Shown here piece by piece: positions 59,233-64,000 of a stretch of 64,000 bases of DNA. The first letter of the stretch is position 1; every line of letters starts with the position of its first letter. Both the position numbers and the translations under genes were made by a program. Origin of the DNA: Paraphysomonas bandaiensis (taxonomy: Eukaryota > Chrysophyceae); NCBI GenBank assembly GCA_965644295.1, contig CBFFRP010000292.1, positions 62,001 to 126,000 on the forward strand, written 5' to 3'. Below the pieces are notes generated by a model. The model had not been told where the DNA came from and ran no database searches. It saw only the letters and a program-made list of their open reading frames with translations.

Positions 59233-60030
59233 CTATAGATAAGTTTCACGACTATCCTCGCTATCAGCGAGGAGCCTATTGTCCAAGAGAAAGTCAATGT
59301 CGTCTCCATCTTTGTCAACACATGCAACAGGCGTCATAATATTTACAATGACATCAAGAGGCTTAATAATCTGCGGTATAAGGAGACAAATAAACCCAGG
59401 GCCAAGAGAATATGAAACTGTGTTTCCTGCTGTGGTAGAGTCAGGTAGGTGTCGGAAACATCCATCCAGAAAGAGGGAAAGTGACGAAAGGGTGGTGAGT
59501 GTACTAACTATGCCAGTAAGAATGGCCATGAACTTCTGACAGTTCATATCACCTTCACGAGTCGACCTCTTTAAATCTGTCATTATGGTTGGGATTGAAG
59601 TAATCAAGTTTACAATTACAACCTTGAAGGTCGAATCGCATGCATCTTTACACTTGTCACAGAATCCCCTATTCCCACTGTCCACATTACTACATTCAGA
59701 GGAATCCCATTCATAGGACACAACCGAGTCGCCATCATCCACGACAACAGCCTTTAAACCAACGAAAAACATCGTATTTTCAGAGTGTATTTTCCCTTGT
59801 GTCCAGAATGAGTTCATCACAACAGACCTCTTCGTAGAGGTCGATACCACCGGCACCACTGAGAGAGCTGTCGACACAACCGCTAAGAGCGCCATGAACA
59901 GCATGATCGGCCGTCTGTGTCTATCGAAGAAATCAAATCCAGTGGTCCCAACTTTACCGCAACAAGAACTCTCCTCGCAGAGTCTCCTGACACCAGGACA
60001 CACACAACACACTGGGTCAGGGACGTACAT
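59233..60030 (-). CDS. Uncharacterised four-TM protein, Cys-rich
   Basis: A single exon of 265 residues. I do not recognise a named family. The N-terminus has Cys pairs (CCVCPG, SSCCGK) and then PIMLFMALLAVVSTALSVV as TM1 (about 42-60). A loop of some 70 residues follows, with a Cys cluster (CSNVDSGNRGFCDKCKDAC) that looks extracellular and disulfide-linked. TM2 is near 135-155, TM3 near 165-190 (FMAILTGIVSTLTTLSSLSL), TM4 near 205-232 (GFICLLIPQIIKPLDVIV), and an acidic cytoplasmic tail follows (DKDGDDIDFLLDNRLLADSE). The topology, short N-terminus and large first loop with Cys resemble tetraspan/claudin-type proteins, but no claudin or tetraspanin signature is present. It is head-to-head with the flippase across a microsatellite-filled gap. 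Confidence 0.75.
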   Translation of the reverse strand: MYVPDPVCCVCPGVRRLCEESSCCGKVGTTGFDFFDRHRRPIMLFMALLAVVSTALSVVPVVSTSTKRSVVMNSFWTQGKIHSENTMFFVGLKAVVVDDGDSVVSYEWDSSECSNVDSGNRGFCDKCKDACDSTFKVVIVNLITSIPTIMTDLKRSTREGDMNCQKFMAILTGIVSTLTTLSSLSLFLDGCFRHLPDSTTAGNTVSYSLGPGFICLLIPQIIKPLDVIVNIMTPVACVDKDGDDIDFLLDNRLLADSEDSRETYL

Positions 60031-60142
60031 TAGAAACAGATGACAATGATCAGATAACAGCTGTCCTCATGAGTGTTTCACGAGGAGATGATAACTATGC
60101 CATGCATGTCAGAAATAACTAATCCAACCACCACCAAGATAC

Positions 60143-60173
<31 letters not shown>

Positions 60174-61104
60174 TGTATGTATGTATGTATGTATGTATGT
60201 ATGTATGTATGTATGTATGTATGTATGTATGTATGTATGTATGTATGTATGTATGTATGTATGTATGTATGTATGTATGTATGTATGTATGTATGTATGT
60301 ATGTATGTATGTATGTATGTATGTATGTATGTATGTATGTATGTATGTATGTCTGTATGTCTGTATGTATGTATGTATGTATGTATGTATGTATGTATGT
60401 ATGTATGTATGTATGTATGTATGTATGTATGTATGTATGTATGTATGTATGTATGTATGTATGTATGTATGTATGTATGTATGTATGTATGTATGTATGT
60501 ATGTATGTATGTATGTATGTATGTATGTATGTATGTATGTATGTATGTATGTATGTATGTATGTATGTATGTATGTATGTATGTATGTATGTATGTATGT
60601 ATGTATGTATGTATGTATGTATGTATGTATGTATGTATGTATGTATGTATGTATGTATGTATGTATGTATGTATGTATGTATGTATGTATGTATGTATGT
60701 ATGATGTATGTATGTATGTATGTATGTATGTATGTATGTATGTATGTATGTATGTATGTATGTATGTATGTATGTATGTATGTATGTATGTATGTATGTA
60801 TGTATGTATGTATGTATGTATGTATGTATGTATGTATGTATGTATGTATGTATGTATGTATGTATGTATGTATGTATGTATGTATGTATGTATGTATGTA
60901 TAGTCGTTGACTGCAGTGTATGTCTAGATGTCTTGGTGTTGTGTATGTATCTGTTGAGTGTATGTATGGTTATACAGTCCTACATGTATTGCATGTATGT
61001 ATTGCATCTCAGTGTGCTCATAACTTATCAATGACATGTCTAATATAGTTCCTCTTTGACGTCATTAAATGTCAGTGCTATAAACACTCCCCACTATTCT
61101 CATA
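60031..61104. other. Divergent region filled by an ATGT microsatellite
   Basis: 1,074 bp between the four-TM gene and the P4-ATPase gene. Apart from the repeat at 60145-60902, about 115 bp on the left and 200 bp on the right are left for promoters. ATGTATTGCATGTATGTATT at 60983-61002 is a degraded continuation of the repeat. Confidence 0.6.
60145..60902. repeat. (ATGT)n tetranucleotide microsatellite, about 758 bp
   Basis: Close to 190 repeats. There are only two base changes (C at 60353 and 60361) and one register shift (ATGATGT at 60701, one base lost). All three forward frames read MYVC repeatedly, which makes spurious open frames of up to 276 codons. Confidence 0.98.
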
Positions 61105-64000
61105 ATGAACAGGCGGAGGAATTCCTTCTCTCGGGAGTCATCTTTACCGAAGAATTGGCCGAACTCAACATCGACAGACATTGCAGCCAATCCCAACAGA
61201 GTGGTGGTGCTGGGGGGCGAGCAGCGCTATTCTTTTAAGAGTAACTTTGTTAAAACTTCAAAATATGAAGTGTGGAATTTCTTGCCGAAGTTTTTGATGG
61301 AAGAATTCAACCCAAAAACGAAAGTTGCCAATTGTTATTTTTTGTTAGTTTCTGCGCTGCAGTGCATTCCGTCGATATCGAACACATTCGGCTATCCAAC
61401 CACATTACTTCCTCTCATTGTTGTTGTTGTTGTGGATGCAATATTTGCAATTATCGAGGATTACGGACGGCACAAAGCTGATACTGAGGCCAATGGGTCG
61501 ATGGCTCAGGTATATAGCCCCACGGAGTCAGATTTTGTGGAGATGAAATGGGCTGACATATGTGTTGGAGATTTTGTATATATTAAATCACGGGAAAAGA
61601 TTCCGGCAGATGTTGTTATCCTCAGTGTGGCAGAAAAGACTAAAATTCCAGCGGGTATTTGTTATGTCGAAACGAAATCCCTTGATGGCGAGACGAATCT
61701 GAAGATCCGGAATGCAATGTCCAACACCCTAGCTGTGGTAAGTATAGCTTAGTATGTACTTATGCATATATGAGTAACGCACGTATCTGTAATATTATTT
61801 TAGGTGAATAGTACGACTGCTCTAAGCAATGTGGCCGGTGAGATTACAATGGAACATCCAAATAAACTGATCGATACCTTCAACGGAGTGTTGAGTGTAG
61901 ATGGGATGGGTCGGGAGGCCATCATGGCCAATCATGTGCTTCTTCGTGGATGTGTACTTCGAAACACTGATTGGGTTATTGGCGTTGTGGTCAACAGTGG
62001 CCACGATACGAAAATCATGATGAGCGCCACAGCGACCCCATCCAAGACCTCGTTCCTTGAGCACACTGCTTCAAGCGAGATCCAAAGGATCATCGTTCTG
62101 CTTGCGTTTGTGTGTTTGGTAGGCTCCACAGGGGCGACTATATGGAATGATACGCAAAATGTTGAAAACATGTGGTATTTGGATTGGGACCCAAGTCCTG
62201 GGTCTTATTGGGTAATCCAGTTCTTTTACTTCTTTCTCTTGCATGCAACTTTCATTCCCGTCTCTCTGTATGTGTCAATGACACTGATCCGTTTTTTCCA
62301 GTCATATTTCATGAACAATGACCTAGAGATGTACTACGAGCGAACAGACACTCCTTCTGTTGTCCGCACGATGACACTCAATGAAGAGCTTGGTCAAATC
62401 TCGCATGTCTTTTCCGATAAGACTGGCACCCTTACTTGTAATGTGATGGATTTCAGGAAAGCCTCCATTAATGGCGTATCGTATGGACTGGGGATTACCG
62501 AAATTGGTAAGGCGTCTTGGAAACTGCAGGGGAAAAGTATTCCAGATGATATTTTGTGCGGAGAAGAGAATGCCAAAAAGGCTTCAGTACCGCATGTGTC
62601 GTTTTATGACCCTAAATATGATGCGGATGTGGCGAGAGGCGGGACCCAAAAGGAATCAATTCAGCAATTCTTTCGCATTCTATCTCTCTGTCATGACACT
62701 ATTCCTGAACGTATCGACGACAAGATCAAACTCTCCGCTTCCAACCCTGACGATGAGGCACTGCTCTGTGCCGCGTCGTATTTTGGTTTCGAATTTCGCG
62801 ACCGGCGCTCCAAAACTGCATTAGTTTTTAACAAAGAGGAAAATGTGATGGAGGAGATAGAAGTTCTGGAAACGATTGCTTTCACATCAAAACGCAAACG
62901 TATGTCGGTAATTGTAAAGTATAGGGATGGGTCAATACAGCTACTCTGTAAGGGAGCTGATAGCACAATGGTTCCCCGTCTCCATGAAGGGCAGGATGAC
63001 TTGCTGGCAGAGACTGACGACCACATGCGACTGTATTCGGTGGAGGGTCTGAGGTGTCTACTTGTAGGATACAAGAATCTAAGTCCTGAAGAGTTTTCCA
63101 AATTCAGCGCGCACTACAATGAAGTAGCGACCAATATGGAGGAATTAGAAAAGCGGAAGGAAGGAATGCCTAACCTGATAGAAGAAGCGGAGGACGAAAT
63201 GGAGCAAGGGCTCACCCTCGTTGGTTGCACCGCGATCGAAGATAAGTTACAGGACGGAGTACCCGAGGCTATTGCGCAGATTGCCAAGGCAGGGATAAAC
63301 ATTTGGGTCCTCACTGGCGACAAGGAAGAGACCGCTATCAATATCGCCGTCGCCTGCAACCTTGTACTTCCTCAGCAATATATGAGGCACGTTATCGTCA
63401 ATAAAAAGACATGTCCCACTCCTGAGAAAATAAGGGAACTACTGGAGGCCGAAACCAAGGTACGCGATTTTGTGTGATTGCAAACGGTGTATATTATACT
63501 TCATGTCACAGCACTGTGAAGAAGACATAAGGGCACATGAGCAGGGCCAACCGCTTCTCCCTCGTGCTTTAATAATTGATGGGCCGTCACTCATTGGTGT
63601 CATGATGGATGAAGCCGCCAAGAGAACATTACTAGAATTCAGTAAGATATGCAAGGCTGTTGTGGGATGCAGGTTTTGTTACTACTCTGCTTTGTAATAT
63701 TAGTGACTTGTTCGCCAGAGTTTCGCCAGATCAGAAGAGAGAAATGGTAAACATGATAAAGACTGGTGTTGAGGGGGTACGCACCCTTTCCATTGGTGAT
63801 GGAGCGAACGATGTTGCAATGATTCAGGAGGCTCATATTGGAGTGGGAATAAGAGGCGAGGAGGGTATTCAGGCTACAAATGCCTCCGACTACGCAATTG
63901 CTCAGTTCCGTTATCTTGCTGTACTGCTCCTGAAGCATGGAAGATACAACTACATTCGAATGTGTGCTCTAGTGTGCTATATGTTCTACAAAAATATTTT
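61105..64000 (+). CDS. P4-type ATPase (phospholipid flippase), 3' end beyond window
   Basis: Exons are 61105-61737, 61804-63459, 63512-63672 and 63719 to the edge (64000), about 910 residues so far. The N-terminus carries [19 protein letters not shown], the usual P4 entry. TM1-2 follow ([32 protein letters not shown]), then the A-domain SLDGETNLK near 193 (P4-type DGET in place of the TGES of ion pumps). TM3-4 come next, then the phosphorylation site [10 protein letters not shown] with Asp416. The N-domain has SPDDEALL-type [20 protein letters not shown] and LCKGADS. P-domain motifs [12 protein letters not shown] and [13 protein letters not shown] complete the catalytic set. The enzyme should flip aminophospholipids to the cytosolic leaflet, usually with a CDC50 subunit. 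The C-terminal TM5-10 lie beyond the edge. Confidence 0.94.

Noticed and set aside
60073-61034. Open frames of 108-276 codons reading MYVC repeatedly
   Set aside because: They are a pure product of the ATGT microsatellite, which lacks stops in all three forward frames.

Overview
This is a eukaryotic nuclear window. It carries spliceosomal genes whose introns are mostly 40-100 nt, with GT-AG ends and in-frame exon joins that I traced by hand. Several features point to a stramenopile, probably an ochrophyte or a close relative: the long S/T-P-x-[GE] repeats (PTSQPTGQPS style), the giant LRR/REJ/GPS receptor, a K-dependent Na/Ca exchanger with EF-hands in its loop, and very small introns. That placement rests on general knowledge of such genomes. 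Nothing here fixes the genus. I see no rRNA, tRNA, CRISPR, plasmid or prokaryotic operon.

Layout, left to right: the 5' part of a coiled-coil gene (- strand, runs off the left edge); a 3,523-residue receptor with LRRs, a 240-bp tandem array, REJ/PKD-like, EGF-like and GPS parts and about seven membrane segments (1778-12921); a 3.8-kb gene-poor stretch with decayed repeats; a RetSat/CrtISO-like FAD oxidoreductase (16702-19391); a BTB/BACK protein (20849-21928); a TMEM87-like GOST membrane protein (-, 23249-25393), divergent from NAF1 (25859-27078); a CAMK-type kinase (-, 29618-31161), divergent from a class II-like histone deacetylase (31771-33490); an AIM24-family protein (35057-36017); a GT17 glycosyltransferase (38003-39389); a TMEM181-like GOST protein (-, 40812-42580), divergent from a 2,567-residue DysF/C2/helical protein (43189-51730); an intronless NCKX exchanger (53862-56039); an intronless four-TM protein (-, 59233-60030); a 758-bp ATGT microsatellite; and a P4-ATPase flippase cut by the right edge (61105 onward).

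The genes do not form a pathway cluster. Many act on membranes: TMEM87, TMEM181, the DysF/C2 protein, the flippase, the exchanger and the giant receptor. That may be chance. Five of the gene pairs are head-to-head. Two of those divergent intergenic regions share a palindromic GTATACCGGTATAC motif.

The intergenic DNA holds a dispersed repeat family with at least six copies in both orientations. One copy is split by a roughly 457-bp insertion with a 9-bp target duplication, and another has an inverted end. The strongest candidates for something under-described are the giant receptor with its freshly homogenised 240-bp array, the DysF/C2/tether-like protein, and the repeat family with its nested insertion.
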